This document shows positions 1 to 10,850 of a DNA stretch of 64,000 bases, in pieces; the first letter of the stretch is position 1; each line of letters starts with the position of its first letter. The position numbers were made by a program, and so were the translations under genes. This DNA is from Gigaspora rosea. Lineage: Eukaryota; Glomeromycota; Glomeromycetes; Diversisporales; Gigasporaceae. Where the stretch lies: positions 66,874-130,873 of the forward strand of contig QKWP01000369.1 in the NCBI GenBank assembly GCA_003550325.1. The letters run 5' to 3'. The notes under the pieces are model-generated. The model saw nothing but the letters and a program-made list of their open reading frames with translations, was not told the origin of the DNA and made no database searches.

Positions 1-2
1 TT

Positions 3-409
3 TTATCGGTCTGTTGCTTTCTACTAATCGCAAATCTACCATTGATTTTTATAAAAGAAGCATGGTCACCTTTCTCACATAAAACTTTGTAACCTTCAGC
101 AAAAAAGATAGTTATTCACCTTTTTTTAGGGTCAGCCATTGTTTTCAATTTATCAATAATTCCCGCTTTATAATCACTTAACCAGCCCTCAGTACCTTTA
201 GCAGGATTAGCAAATTGAATTTTTTCTAAATAATGTAAAGAAATATCAATGTCTTTAATACCATCTGATCCTTTAATAACAATAATTGGAGCAGGTTTTT
301 CTAAATCGTTTTGAGTTTGCGATAATAAAACATCAAACTGTTTGCTATAACGAACTGCTTCAGGATCCATTTCTCTCTGTCTGATAATTAAAGAACGATA
401 ATTTTCCAA
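3..409 (-). pseudogene. Unrecognised coding remnant at the window edge
   Basis: A 97-codon open frame runs from a TTG at 409 to a TGA at 116-118. The first ATG in frame is at 370. After the TGA the same frame stays open to the window edge and reads like protein (FFAEGYKVLCEKGDHASF, then INGRFAISRKQQ). One TGA therefore interrupts what looks like a longer gene. The segment MDPEAVRYSKQFDVLLSQTQ is charged and helical; I do not recognise the family. A possible splice acceptor (GTGAGATCAG) lies just upstream near 418, and AAAG|GTGAAT at the TGA could be a donor, so this may instead be one exon of an intron-bearing gene. Function unknown. Confidence 0.35.
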
Positions 410-590
410 AGTATTTCTGATCTCACTACACCATTTTCAACTATTGGCTTAATAAATTAATAAATCAAGATATCTTAATTCACAAAAAAACCAATATTTT
501 GCTTTCGAAATTCCTCTCCAACCCAACAATTTCATGTATAAAACTTATCGTAAATTGGTCATAAGATGATTATATTGCAAAAATTCGTTC

Positions 591-656
591 TTCCTTAGTA
601 AATGATTGGCTTACATGTGCCGCTGCGCAGCAAATGTAAGCCAATCATTTACTTTG
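591..656. repeat. Short palindrome, TGATTGGCTTACATGTGCC family
   Basis: AAATGATTGGCTTACATGTG is followed after a short GC-rich loop (CCGCTGCGCAGC) by its near-perfect reverse complement. A diverged relative sits at 2225-2332 with the same loop type (CACTACGCAGC), so this is a dispersed foldback family. Confidence 0.75.
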
Positions 657-774
657 ATAAAGTGATAATCTGTAATACTTCATTATTACGATCAATGGCT
701 TGCCATTTAAAGTAAATCAGTTTTAAATTTTAGCCAACTTTTTTTATTAAAAAATAATTCATAATACCAGAACA

Positions 775-1006
775 ATTATATGAAATGTGAGAGGGATGGT
801 TCCGTTCAACTTTTTTGATGCACTATGTTGATTTTTGAAAAATCCTTTTTGGTTGGAATAATGATTTTCATTTATTTACAATTACAATATACCAGTACGA
901 TCATATAAAATGTGTGAGGGATGATTTAATTAATGTTTTTGGGCGTGGTCTATGCTGATTTTCGCAGAATCCTTTTTTAGTAGAAGTAATGGTTTTCATT
1001 TATTTA
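775..1006. repeat. Two-copy direct repeat, about 102 bp per unit
   Basis: Two tandem diverged units begin near 775 and 901. Each contains AAATGTGnGAGGGATG, then an AATCCTTTTT block, and ends ATTTTCATTTATTTA. Nothing coding is visible. Confidence 0.6.
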
Positions 1007-1020
1007 CCGGGAACATCAAA

Positions 1021-1262
1021 GGGGAAGGGGGGGAAGGGGGAGGGGTGATGACCCGGGTTTAACCTGGGTTTGGTTGGGTTGGGTCAGACCAGGATCGGGT
1101 TTGATATGAGGCGGGTTAGACCGGGTTGGGTTTGGTATGAGGCAGGTTAGACCCAGGTCGGGTTTGACATGAGGCGGGTTAGACCCGGGTCGGGTTTTGA
1201 CCCAAGTGGGTCTGACCCGGGTCAGGCCCAAACCCGACCCAAGCTGACCCATTAAGACCCCT
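1021..1262. repeat. GGGTCGGGTT-rich degenerate array
   Basis: Local G/C-rich low-complexity DNA built of GGGTTnGACCC-like words in both orientations (for example GGGTTAGACCCGGGTCGGG). It makes spurious open frames. Similar blocks recur at 9.07, 11.9, 26.9, 29.4, 30.5, 54.2 and 60.5 kb, where several form the ends of transposable elements. Confidence 0.75.
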
Positions 1263-1584
1263 ACCATATAGTTGCAAAGACAAAAATGCTCATATCTTAT
1301 GATCTACTGGGCCGATTTTAATGATTCAACTGCCATTATGATCAGAATTTTCACCTTTACAACTTTTATTTAATTTAAAAGAGATGTTTACTTAATAGAA
1401 AATCGGTTTGTCCTTTGGGAAACTCCAGATTCTAAAAAAGACAAAAAACAATAGTAAATTTCCCCACAATTTACTATGTTATTTCACTGGTTCTTAGGCG
1501 GATCATGAATTAATTTAATTAAATAAATGAATAATTTTAAAAATAGTTTTTTTTTTTAAAAAAATGTAAGTTAATTGATAATAT

Positions 1585-2205
1585 TATAAGGGAAAATAAA
1601 TTTGTTGCACCTGTGACACCTGCTTCAGCCAATCAAATCACACGATTTTATAGGCAAAAAATTTTATTTTTTAAAAATTTAAAATTTTACTTAATAAAGT
1701 ATAAAATATATATAAAATAGCACATCATATAATGTAAAATTTTATTCTGATAGATTGTTTTAGTAAAAAAATGTTTTATAAGAAAATCAAAAATTTCCAA
1801 AGTTAGCACATATAAACCATTTTTTTGTACTAAGCAATCTACCTTTTTAACTTAGAAAAGGTTGTTTAGCGTAAAATTTTACATGTAATACTTAAATATA
1901 AATATAGATTATATTATAAAAAAAAGTTTTATATGTGCTAACGTTCGAAATTTTGATTTTTTTTATAAAAGATTATTTTTACTAAAACAATCTATCTATC
2001 TTTATAACTTAGAAAAAGTTGTTCAAAATAAAATTTTACATTATATGCTTTGATATCGCTTATTTATTTTTATATTTTACTAGTAAAATTTTTAATTTTT
2101 AAACCTTAAAATTTTTTGTCTACAAAATCGTGTGATCTGATTGGTCAGAATTAGGTAGTGCGACATGTTGTGGGCACGACAAATTTTTATTCCCATATTT
2201 TAAGA
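1585..2205. repeat. Imperfect giant palindrome, about 620 bp
   Basis: Left arm 1585-1830 is mirrored by right arm 1920-2205. Matching landmarks are CAATCAAATCACACGATTTT against AAAATCGTGTGATCTGATTG, and GTTAGCACATATAAA against TTTATATGTGCTAAC. The centre is near 1880. No coding capacity. The outer end (AAATTTGTTGCACCTGTGAC) recurs at 21962-22015, showing a dispersed MITE family. Confidence 0.75.
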
Positions 2206-2224
2206 TATTGGTCATGCAACAATA

Positions 2225-2332
2225 AATATCATGAAATTTGTTTTGTCAGAGCAAATGATTGGCTGGCATGTGCCACTACGCAGCACGTTTCGACCAATCA
2301 TTTGCTCTAACAGAGCAAATTTTGTGATATTT
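2225..2332. repeat. Palindrome, second copy of the 591-656 family
   Basis: AGAGCAAATGATTGGC at about 2259 is mirrored by GACCAATCATTTGCTCT; flanking AATATCATGAAATTTG and CAAATTTTGTGATATT extend the arms. The 2333-2586 stretch that follows is AT-rich with nothing recognisable. Confidence 0.7.
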
Positions 2333-3212
2333 ATCATCATATGATCCAATATCGATATTATCTTGCAATTATAATCATGATTTAAAAGTTGTGATTGGCT
2401 AACTGAGTTTTAATTTGGGATTGTTGTGCTTACGTAATAACATACAAAAAATAACAAGAAATTTTTTCATGATCATATGAGTTTGCACGATAATATAATT
2501 TAAAATTAATAATAGTAATTTAAAAAAAATTAATAATATATACAGTATATATAAAAATAAATACATTATAAAAATATAGGAAATTATAGGCATCTCTTGC
2601 GAAAGATATGTCTCCTGCAGGAGGTATATCTTCCACCGGCATACCAATGCTGAATTAGGGGTAGGTTCATCACCTGCTAGTGAATACATAATAGATAAGT
2701 ACTGTTTCCTTTTTTGTATTTTTTTTTGTTTATAAAAATTTTTTTTTGTTTATCACTTTTTTTTTTATATACTAATGCTTTTCTTTGGCTTGGGTTTTTG
2801 GAAAATTTCTTCAGTACTTCTGGTAAGCTTTTTCGTATGTGAGTTCTAGTTTTATTTATTCGCTTTATGGTACTAATGCTTGCTTTTTCTGGTAGTACTT
2901 TTTTAGGTTTGGGGTTCTTGGATTCCTTTAGTACTAATGATAAGTTTGTTTTGTTATATATATTTGTTTTTTTTCATTTTACAGTATTAATTTTCTTTGG
3001 TGACTAGAACAAACGTAGTACTGTAATTAGAGCAAAACATAGCACGACATAGTACAACAATTATAATGGAGGTAGCAAGATTGTTTGTATGGGATGTAAT
3101 ATAATAGTTTGGAATTCTTTGGTATTTACAGTAAGTTTTTTTTTTTCTATATGGCTTTATTTTTTTTTCAACTTATAGTACTAACTCTTTTTAATACGTA
3201 GATATGTACATA

Positions 3213-4600
3213 CACTCCCCTGACATTGATCACCGGAATTTTCAAAATTTTAGATGATCGATGATTATGACTCATATTGCACAATAATTTTTTGTGAAAC
3301 AAACCTCTTAGTATTAATACATAAATTTTTTTTACAGTTACACTAGACGTCATTCTGTTCAACTATATATATATTTTTTTTTTGAATTTTTTTTTTTTTT
3401 TATCATAAAACAAAGGAAGCAACTAACCGAGGAAAAACAGGCTCAAATTGTTGGTGCTTGGCGAAACGGTGTGAGGCCGGCAAAAATCGTACAAACCTTA
3501 AATTTACCGAAGAGCACTGTCTATGATGTAGTTAACTATTACAAAAAAAATGGGGAAATAAAACCTTTTCCTCGCCTCGGGGCAGCACCTAAAATAACTG
3601 AACGTGGTACCCGCCACCTTATACGCCTTTTGAAAAGTGATAGAAAGGCTGGTTTGAACGTTTTGACAAATAATTTTGTGGAATCAACCTCCGTCGAGGT
3701 GTCTACACGTACTGTACAACGTCACCTTCATGAAGAAGGTTTTTTTGGCCGGGTTGGAAAGAGAAAACTATTCATAAATGAAGACAATGTCAAGCTTCAT
3801 TTGAAGTGGGCTGAAGATCGAGAACACTGGAATAGAAGGTAGAAAAATGTTGTTTGGAGTGACGAATCACGGTTTGAAGTGTTTGGAGGGGATGGTCGTA
3901 CGTATGTTTAGAGGAAACCAAAAGAAAAATATGATATAGATTGTTTGGTTCCTATGTTTAGGTCAGGAAGAAGGGGAATAATGGTTTGGGGTTGCTTTAG
4001 TTACTATGGTCCCAAACCTTTGGTTTAGGTTTTTGGTAATATGAATTCGCAGGACTATACCGAGGTTCTTCAAGATTGTTTGGTACCTTTTTTAGGCGGT
4101 CTAGATAGTATTATTGGAGAAAAAAACTATCTATTCCAAAGCGACAATGCGACAATCCACACTTCAACTTTCACCACGGATTGGCTTGAAGAAAATGATA
4201 TCGACGAACTTCCTTGGCCTGCAACGAGCCCCGATCTCAATCCTATCGAACATCTTTGGGATGAATTGGAGCGCCGAATTCGTAAGCATAATCCTCTGCC
4301 AAGCAGTGAGTCAGAACTATTCAGATTCCTGCAGGAGGAGTGGTTTAAGATTGATGGTTCGATTTTTAAAAATCTTGTTGAAAGCATGCCTCGTCGTGTT
4401 CGTGCTGTAATTGATGCTAAAGGATACCTGACGCGGTATTAATAATTGTAAATAAAAATTTATTATTATAACTATTAAATAAAAAAAATCAACCCGGATT
4501 ATTAAGTGGGTTGTCGATATATTGCAGTTGTAAAAACCTGTAAAAAAAATGATCGTCATTTTGTAATTACAAAATTCCGGTGATCAATGTCAGGGGAGTG
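3213..4600 (+). mobile_element. Tc1/mariner DNA transposon, inactivated
   Basis: The 1,388-bp element is flanked by the TA target duplication (3211-3212 and 4601-4602) typical of Tc1/mariner. Terminal inverted repeats of about 31 bp start CACTCCCCTGACATTGATCA and match at both ends. The single internal gene is a DD34E transposase pseudogene. It inserted within the array of the 2587-5740 element, so it is younger than that element. Confidence 0.92.
3405..4442 (+). pseudogene. Tc1-type DD34E transposase, broken by stops
   Basis: Would cut and paste its own element by binding the TIRs. An N-terminal helix-turn-helix is visible (IVQTLNLPKSTVYDVVNYYK), then a second HTH region. The catalytic core shows WSDESRFEVF (D1), QSDNATIHTS (D2) and SPDLNPIEHLWDELERR (E), with 34 residues between D2 and E. 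The frame is one continuous reading frame except for three TAG codons at 3840, 3909 and 4026. At least the first two fall where the family has Trp. The start codon also seems lost: ATA at 3405 stands where an ATG would fit. All four are compatible with G-to-A changes. There are no frameshifts, so the copy is fairly recent. Confidence 0.92.
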
Positions 4601-5654
4601 TACATACAATAGAATGGACATAGCATGATAGCTAATATGGAACATAGCACGATAGTTTGTATAGGGTGTATGTAGCATGATAGTTTAGCACTCAAGGTAA
4701 ATTTTTTTTTGTTATATGGGCTCTATTTTTTTTCGGTTTTCAGTACTAACTCCCTTTTAGAAATAGTTAGAACATAATAGTTAGTACAAACATAGGTGAT
4801 AGTTAGTACAAACATAGCACAATAGCTAGCACAATAGTTAGTGGAATGTAGCATAATAGTTTAGGATTACAGTAAGTTTTTCATTATGTCAGTTCTATTT
4901 TTTTTTTGTTTATAGTACTAATTCTCTTTATAGCGCGATAGTTAGAATGAATGTGTATGATAGTTAGAACAAAACGAAACATAATAGAATAATAGTGATA
5001 GTTACTATGGAACGTAGCAAGATAGTTTGGAACGTAGCAATGTAATATAATAGTTAGTTAATATAAAACAAAGTGTAGCATAATAGTATGTGATATATAC
5101 TTGGGACAAAGTATGATAGTTTGGGATACGTATTCATCTGTTGTATTTTTTTTTCTTTTATAAATATAAAGTCAAAGTACGATACTTAGGATTTTATATA
5201 TATATATATAGGATGTACAGGACGTATTCATGTGTTGTGTTTTTTTTTTTAACTTTTAAAGTTATTTGGCAAATTTTTGTCTGAAGTTAATTGGTCTGAG
5301 TAGTACAAATATGCCTGGCTCGAGTAGTCTTCAGAAAGTATATCATGTGATTTTTGCAGTTTTTGATTAGTTGGGAGTAGTGATACTACCGAAATTGATT
5401 TTTGAAAAAGGCCTATTTCGTCTTCATTAGAGAAAATTAAAATTTTTTATAAGGAAGAGCAAATAAAATTTATATAGATATGTTCCTTATAATTTCGTCT
5501 ATTCAAAAAAAGTATCAAATAATTTTGTCTTTCAAGTAAAATAGGTCAAAAACAATTTTGTCTTCAAATTTTAATTTCGGGTTTTAGAACCTAAAATGCT
5601 TTCGTCCTCATGTATAGTTGGGAGATATATCTCCTGCAAAGAGATATAATATGA

Positions 5655-5710
5655 AGTTAATAGAAATGGGACAAATTTATCTAATAAATTTGTCCCATTT
5701 CTATTGATGT
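5655..5710. repeat. Foldback MITE, GACAAATTT family (copy 1)
   Basis: AATAGAAATGGGACAAATTT is followed by a 7-base loop and its exact reverse complement. Relatives at 21880, 25672, 28745 and 52740 share the end motif GTCAATAGAAATGGGACAAA or GAGTCAGTAGAAAAGGGACA. Confidence 0.75.
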
Positions 5711-5793
5711 CCCCCATATATCTCTCGCGGAAGATGCCTAAAAGCATCCTAAAAATATATATAAAAAATAAAATCAGTATAAAAAATATAAAT

Positions 5794-6728
5794 TATAAGG
5801 TAGATATACCTAATTTGATGCAGTGCCTAATTTAACGCATCAATGATATCTTGTGAACTACCAATTAGAATCACGAGATTTTGGTACTATTTGATTCGCC
5901 TCGCCAAGACGAGTCGAACAGTACCAAAATCATGCGAATCTGATCGATAGTACGCGTTATCACTATTTAACCAAAATTAGCTATCCAATACAAATTTTAA
6001 CATTTATATAAAATAGCAAATAACGTTTGATAAATCGGTCCAATTGTGATGATTTTGCCATTAAAATGACTACCTCAGAAAGACGAATCCAAATTGCTAA
6101 AATCCAATCACGGGGTCACAAGATTATTAGAGTTTTCGTATCATTTTTGATGAAAATCGATTAATTAAATTAATATATTTTCATCAAAAATAATACAAAT
6201 ACTCTAATGATCTTGTGACCCCGTGATTGGATTTTAGCAATTTGGATTCGTTGGAATTGTCTCTCTGAGGTAGTCATTTTAGTGGCAAAATTATCACAAT
6301 TGGACCGATTTATCAAACGTTATTCACTATTTTATATAAATGTTAAAATTTGTATTGGATAGCTAATTTTGGTTAAATAGTGATAACTTGCGAACTATCA
6401 ATCAGAATCACATAATTTTAGTAATTTTCGACTCACTCAGCGAGACGAATCGAATGGTACCAAAATCATGTGATTCTGATCGATAGTTTACAAGATACTG
6501 TCGATACGTTAAATTAGAAATATTGCATTAAATTAAAAACATATTTTTAAATAAATTTAATTAGTAATATTTTGCGATCCAGTGATCAAAAACAAATAAA
6601 TTTGATATTATTTAATTCGTCTCAATGAGATAGATCAATGGTACCAAAATTATCTAATTCTGATCGATATATCACGTGATATTTGTCGTAGAACTTAACT
6701 GCATCAAATTAGACATATCTACCTTATA
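5794..6728. repeat. Nested ('fractal') hairpin element, about 935 bp
   Basis: Outer ends TATAAGGTAGATATACCTAA (5794) and the inverted TATAAGGTAGATATGTCTAA (ending 6728) enclose a central near-perfect palindrome of about 200-bp arms (5957-6158 and 6180-6385). Each arm also holds its own hairpin, for example ATTTTGGTACTATTTGATTC folding on GAGTCGAACAGTACCAAAAT (5870-5930), repeated at 6415-6475. No coding capacity. The core shares words (ACGAATCC, AAAATCCAATCAC) with palindromes at 7.0-8.1 and 14.3-14.8 kb. Confidence 0.8.
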
Positions 6729-6931
6729 TAAAAAAATTAAATTCGTTATAAAAAAAAATAAAAAAATAAAATAAAAAAATAAGGGTTTTATAATTTACCA
6801 CCATGGTGATGTATCGCCACCCCTTAATTAACCAGGCTCAGGTGTAACGTGAAATTGAAGCGATTACGATTTTTTTCAAAAATCAGCTATAGCATGAAAT
6901 TTTGCCTATGAAATCATCTCTCATGTACTAA

Positions 6932-8217
6932 GGTAAGCGCCATTTATCATCTGATTTTTAGGGTATGAGGGAGGGTTAGAAAATTATCAGGTCCTAATAG
7001 CAGATAACTTTTGATTGGCTAAAATTATTAAAATTTTTAAAAATTTTTAAAATTTAATGTTAAATAACTTTTGAACCAGTAATCCTTTTGGATGATTTTA
7101 CTACTAAAATGTTTGTCTCAATGAGACGATTCCAACGAGCCTAAAATTATCAAAATCCAACCATAGGATCCCAAGATCGTTATAGATTTGTCTGCTTTAA
7201 TTATATTATTTTTGTATATCATATACAGTATTAAAAATTATTATTAAAGATTTTATAAACTTTAATATTAATTAACTCTTGAACCAGTGATCTGTTTTAG
7301 ATGATTTAACTACCAAAATGCTCATCTCAATGAGACGATTCTAATGAACCTAAAATCGTTAAATTCTGATCACGGAATCCAGAGATCGTTATAGATCTGT
7401 GTTATTTTAATATAATCTATTAAAAATAATACAAATCTATAACGATCTCTGGATTCCGTAATCAGAATTTAATAATTTTAGATTCGTTAGAATCATCTCA
7501 TTGAGACGAGCATTTTGGTAGTAAAATCGTCCAAAACGGATCACTGGTTCAAGAGTTATTTAATATTAAAGTTATAAGATCTTTAATAATAACTAGGTAT
7601 AACCCGTCGCTTCGCTAACGGCCTATATTTAAAACAAATTAACACAATAAAAAAATATTTGTTAAAAATAATTTATTGGTTTTACATTAAAAATCTGATT
7701 GGCGTATTTATTTATACAAAGTATTCTAAACGTAATCATTAGTGTTTTTAAATATATAGAATAGAAAATTTAATTGAATTTCATTAGTGAATGCCGAAAT
7801 ATTTTAGCTTAAAAAATTTAATTTTAAAAAAAAATATCTTGTTATACAATTTATTTATGCATAGTAATCTAGACGTGACAGTGCATAAATTGTATAACCA
7901 TTAGTGTTTTTAAATATATAGATTAATATATACGAAAATAATATAATTAAAGCAGACAAAACTATAACGATCTTGGGATCCTGTAATTGGATTTTGATGA
8001 TTTTAGACTTGTTGGAATCTTCTCATTGAGACGAACATTTTGGTAGTAAAATCATCCAAAACAGATCACTAGTTCAAAATTTATTTAACGCTAAATTTTA
8101 CAAATTTTTACAAATTTTAAAAATTTTAGCCAATCAAATCGCAATATTTAACAATCAGATGGGGGGAGGGGGGTAGCCTCTTAGTAGCAAAAAATCAGAT
8201 GATAAATGGCGCTCCCC
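6932..8217. mobile_element. TAA-flanked TIR element (Harbinger-like target), 1,286 bp
   Basis: TIRs GGTAAGCGCCATTTATCATC (left) and GGGGAGCGCCATTTATCATC (right, inverted) are flanked by TAA at 6929-6931 and 8218-8220. The empty site exists in the 12238-12640 repeat copy. Three-base TWA duplications are typical of PIF/Harbinger, but no transposase is present. The interior is itself a long inverted repeat (7010-7215 against 7930-8155) enclosing a further palindrome. Confidence 0.75.
7235..7592. repeat. Inner giant palindrome
   Basis: Arms of about 170 bp centred near 7415. Conserved words are ACTCTTGAACCAGTGATC, CTCATCTCAATGAGACGA and GGAATCCAGAGATCGTTATA, each mirrored. The outer arms at 7060-7200 and 7960-8060 carry diverged copies of the same words, so one hairpin family is nested in another. 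Confidence 0.8.
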
Positions 8218-8400
8218 TAACAAAAAAATTTCTTTCAAAATTTTGGATTAGTATCTTTTTGCTAAATTGCTACCCTCTTATTCTTATCCTAACCCTAAAC
8301 TAATGAATTAATTTATTGCTTTGATTTCACATTACACCAGATCTTATAGGGTGCGGTGTATCATATATGCGAAAAAATCAAAAATTCAAAAAATAAATAA

Positions 8401-9066
8401 ATTCATTAAAAAAAAATAAAAATAAATTCGAAAAAAAATAACAAAAAAATAAAATAAATTCATTATAAAATATAAAAAAATAAAAAATAAAAAAAATAAA
8501 AATAACAAAAAAAAATAAAAAATAAAAAATAGATAAAAAAAATAGGAATTTATAATTTATTGCACAGTGCAATATATTGCACTCCTATTATAACTATGGA
8601 TCATCAATTTTGTATAACAATTAATTAAAAAAATTTTTATCAAAGCAAAAAATAAAATTTAATTAATATTAGAGTTAAAATTAAAGCCTAGAATGGAGCA
8701 GGGGTATAGTTTATACCAAAATTTCATGTGCAGTATTTTTATTAGAACTTCAAAAGGTAGTTTCATAAACAAAATTTTTAATTAATAGAACAGATACAAT
8801 ATATTGCAGGTGCAAACCCCAAAAAAAAATAGTTTATATAATTTAGCGCATATGCGTTGTAACTCACCCATCTGATAAACCAATCAGATCGTAGGATCAG
8901 GTGTAATGTGAAATTGAGAAAAAATAGCGCCCTTTTAAAAAATCGCTTGTGGCTCATAATTTTGCTTATGGAACTACTCTTCGTGCTCTAACAAAAAAAA
9001 TTCCTTGCAAAATTTAACTATAAAATCCTTTTTCTTGTCTATACACTATTCTAATCTCACTCTAAC
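8401..9066. other. AT-rich gene-less stretch with one MITE fragment
   Basis: 8401-8820 is A-rich simple DNA (AAAATAAAA runs) without genes. 8821-9055 is a diverged relative of the 12238-12640 MITE: TAGGATCAGGTGTAATGTGA at about 8893 and an AAATTCCTTGCAAAATTT block near 9000. Confidence 0.5.
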
Positions 9067-9779
9067 TAGGCCTCCGCATGGGCCTGGGTTACCCATGGGT
9101 ACCTGCGGGTAGGCCCACAAGGGCCGGGCTAGGGTATCAAATCCCAAGCCCTAGGGTAAGGGTAAGGGCTCAAAAACTAAGCCCTTACACAAACGGGTAG
9201 GGCTTGGGTAGTACCGCTACCCGGCTCCTATACCCGCGAGAGGACCCCGAATAATACATATAGAGGTTATATTGGCTTTAATATAAACTTTTTGTAAATT
9301 TTATCTACTTTTTATTAGAGCTAATTAACCTTATTTTATATATAAGCTTTAATATTTAAATAATTTATCTATTTAACAAATATAACAAATATATTTTACT
9401 TTTAAAAAAATTTTTTTTTAAAAAAATCTTTTTTCAAAAAATTTCTTTTTTTTTTTTTTATTTGGTTATCCAAATTTTAGGGTGTTAGTTTATAGTGACC
9501 TGTCGCTGTGGAGACCCATGATTGACTAATAAAAATTGATTATATCATCTAATAAAATTTTATAACATCGAAAATTAACTCGGATCAGATCCCACAGGAA
9601 TAATTAAAAAAAGTAAGTTATTTATTATGGTTATTTACATCATAATAACCTAATAAATCCGTATGCTCAAACATATTTTATTAATCAGAATCAAGAGAGA
9701 AAAAAAATCTAGTTGCTAATATCAGCCACTACTATATACAATCGACAAACTACTCTAATCACAAAAAACCAACTATACT

Positions 9780-10753
9780 CAAGGAAGCTGAAGGCAATAC
9801 GAAATTAGACTAGCAAAAACTTCAACACAACACCAAAGCCACGAAATCACACCAACGAAAACTACAACACTGAAGCATACTCGTGAAAGCTTCCAAAAAC
9901 GATGCCAAAATCACACTGTGAAGCCCAAAAACAACGACGAAATCATACCAGTGAAAGCTTCCAGAAACGACAAACCAAAGCAATGAAAAACAACAACATC
10001 GAAGACTCCAAAAACAAAGACTCCAAAAGCGAAGACACCAAAGTGACGAAATTACCAAAAGCGACGAAATCACCAAATACGACGACATTGAAGGGAAAAA
10101 AATTTAAATAGAAAAAAAAAGCAAAAAGGTTCCAAACCGATGTGACGAAATCTTTCCAGTGTAAAACCACAAAAAAACAATGACGAAATTATATTAGCGG
10201 AAGCTTCAAAATAACGGCACGGAAACAATAATCACAGCAGCAAAAAAAAAAGCTCCTCAAAAACGCCCTGACAAAATCGTACTCGTAAAAGCTCCAATAA
10301 CGACGACCCAAAACGACCTATCCAGTGAAGCTAAACCCGAAAGAAAAAATTAGTTCAAGCTGAAAAATCAAAAAAAAAGCAAATAATAAAAAAAAAAAAT
10401 ACTTATCTCACGAGAGCTGGTTCCGGTTCTATGTTTTAAGTGAAACTATACCTACAAAAAAAGAAGAGTTAACATATACAAACAAGAAAAATAAGAAAAA
10501 AAAACACAATGCGAAACTACTTATTTTATTACAGATTCTAGTTTCAATTTCCACTCTTCCTGTATCTTAGTAAAGCTAAGCTTAAAAAAAAAAAAAGGTA
10601 GTTTTATTTAATAAAGCGTAAGAAAAAAAAAATTGCAAAAAAAATAAACTACTTATCTTGTATAATTCCGGTTTAAGCAAGTCTAACTATTACTTGCATT
10701 AATAAATAAAAAAATAATAAAACGAAAAAGCAAAGCGAAGAAAATATAACAAA

Positions 10754-10789
<36 letters not shown>

Positions 10790-10850
10790 AAAAGAAAATA
10801 AAAATAAAAAAAAACGCGAGAAACAAAATGCCAGATCTTTAAGGGTTATT
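9780..10850 (-). repeat. Degenerate tandem array with intron-like units (minus strand)
   Basis: The left part repeats words like CGACGAAATCAC and GTGAAAGCTTCCA. Read on the minus strand, the right part alternates A/T-rich tracts with short GC-richer blocks. One block at 10401-10469 is preceded by TTAACTCTTCTTTTTTTGTAG and ends GAGATAAGT, a good acceptor followed by an imperfect donor. Open frames of 69-88 codons here are low-complexity by-products of the repeat. An A-run of over 30 bases lies at about 10757-10790. Confidence 0.45.

Larger units (their letters stand above)
2587..5740. mobile_element. TIR-bounded non-autonomous element carrying an intron-like tandem array
   Basis: The ends are inverted copies: left TAGGCATCTCTTGCGAAAGA at 2587 and, read inward on the other strand, TAGGCATCTTCCGCGAGAGA ending at 5740. 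The interior (about 2700-3200 and 4605-5250) is a degenerate tandem array. Exon-like parts are words such as CATAGCACGATAGTTAG. Each is followed by an intron-like part: GTAAGTTT, T-rich tract, TACTAAC or TACTAAT, then TAG. Examples are 3131-3201, 4697-4760 and 4873-4933, 61-71 nt each. No long coding frame outside the inserted Tc1. Without Tc1 it is about 1.77 kb. Confidence 0.55.
6784..8400. repeat. Telomere-motif MITE, split copy
   Basis: 6784-6931 and 8221-8400 align end to end with the uninterrupted copy at 12238-12640: AAGGGTTTTATAATTTACC, GGTGTAATGTGAAAT and GAAATTTTGCCTATGAAATC on the left; AATTTCTTTCAAAATTTTGG, CCTAACCCTAAAC and TTTCACATTACACCAGATCT on the right. The split point is exactly the 6932-8217 insertion. 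Confidence 0.8.

Noticed and set aside
1016-1267. 83-codon Pro/Gly-rich frame
   Set aside because: Explained by the GGGTCGGGTT low-complexity array.
3201-4610. UAG reassigned to Trp as the explanation for the Tc1 frame
   Set aside because: Other Trp codons in the same gene are TGG, the host BTB gene ends normally, and LINE breaks include TGA and frameshifts. Mutation is simpler.
9822-10170. Overlapping open frames of 69-88 codons on both strands
   Set aside because: They arise from the tandem repeat (Lys/Thr/Asn or Phe/Val/Trp-rich), have no domain and no consistent start.
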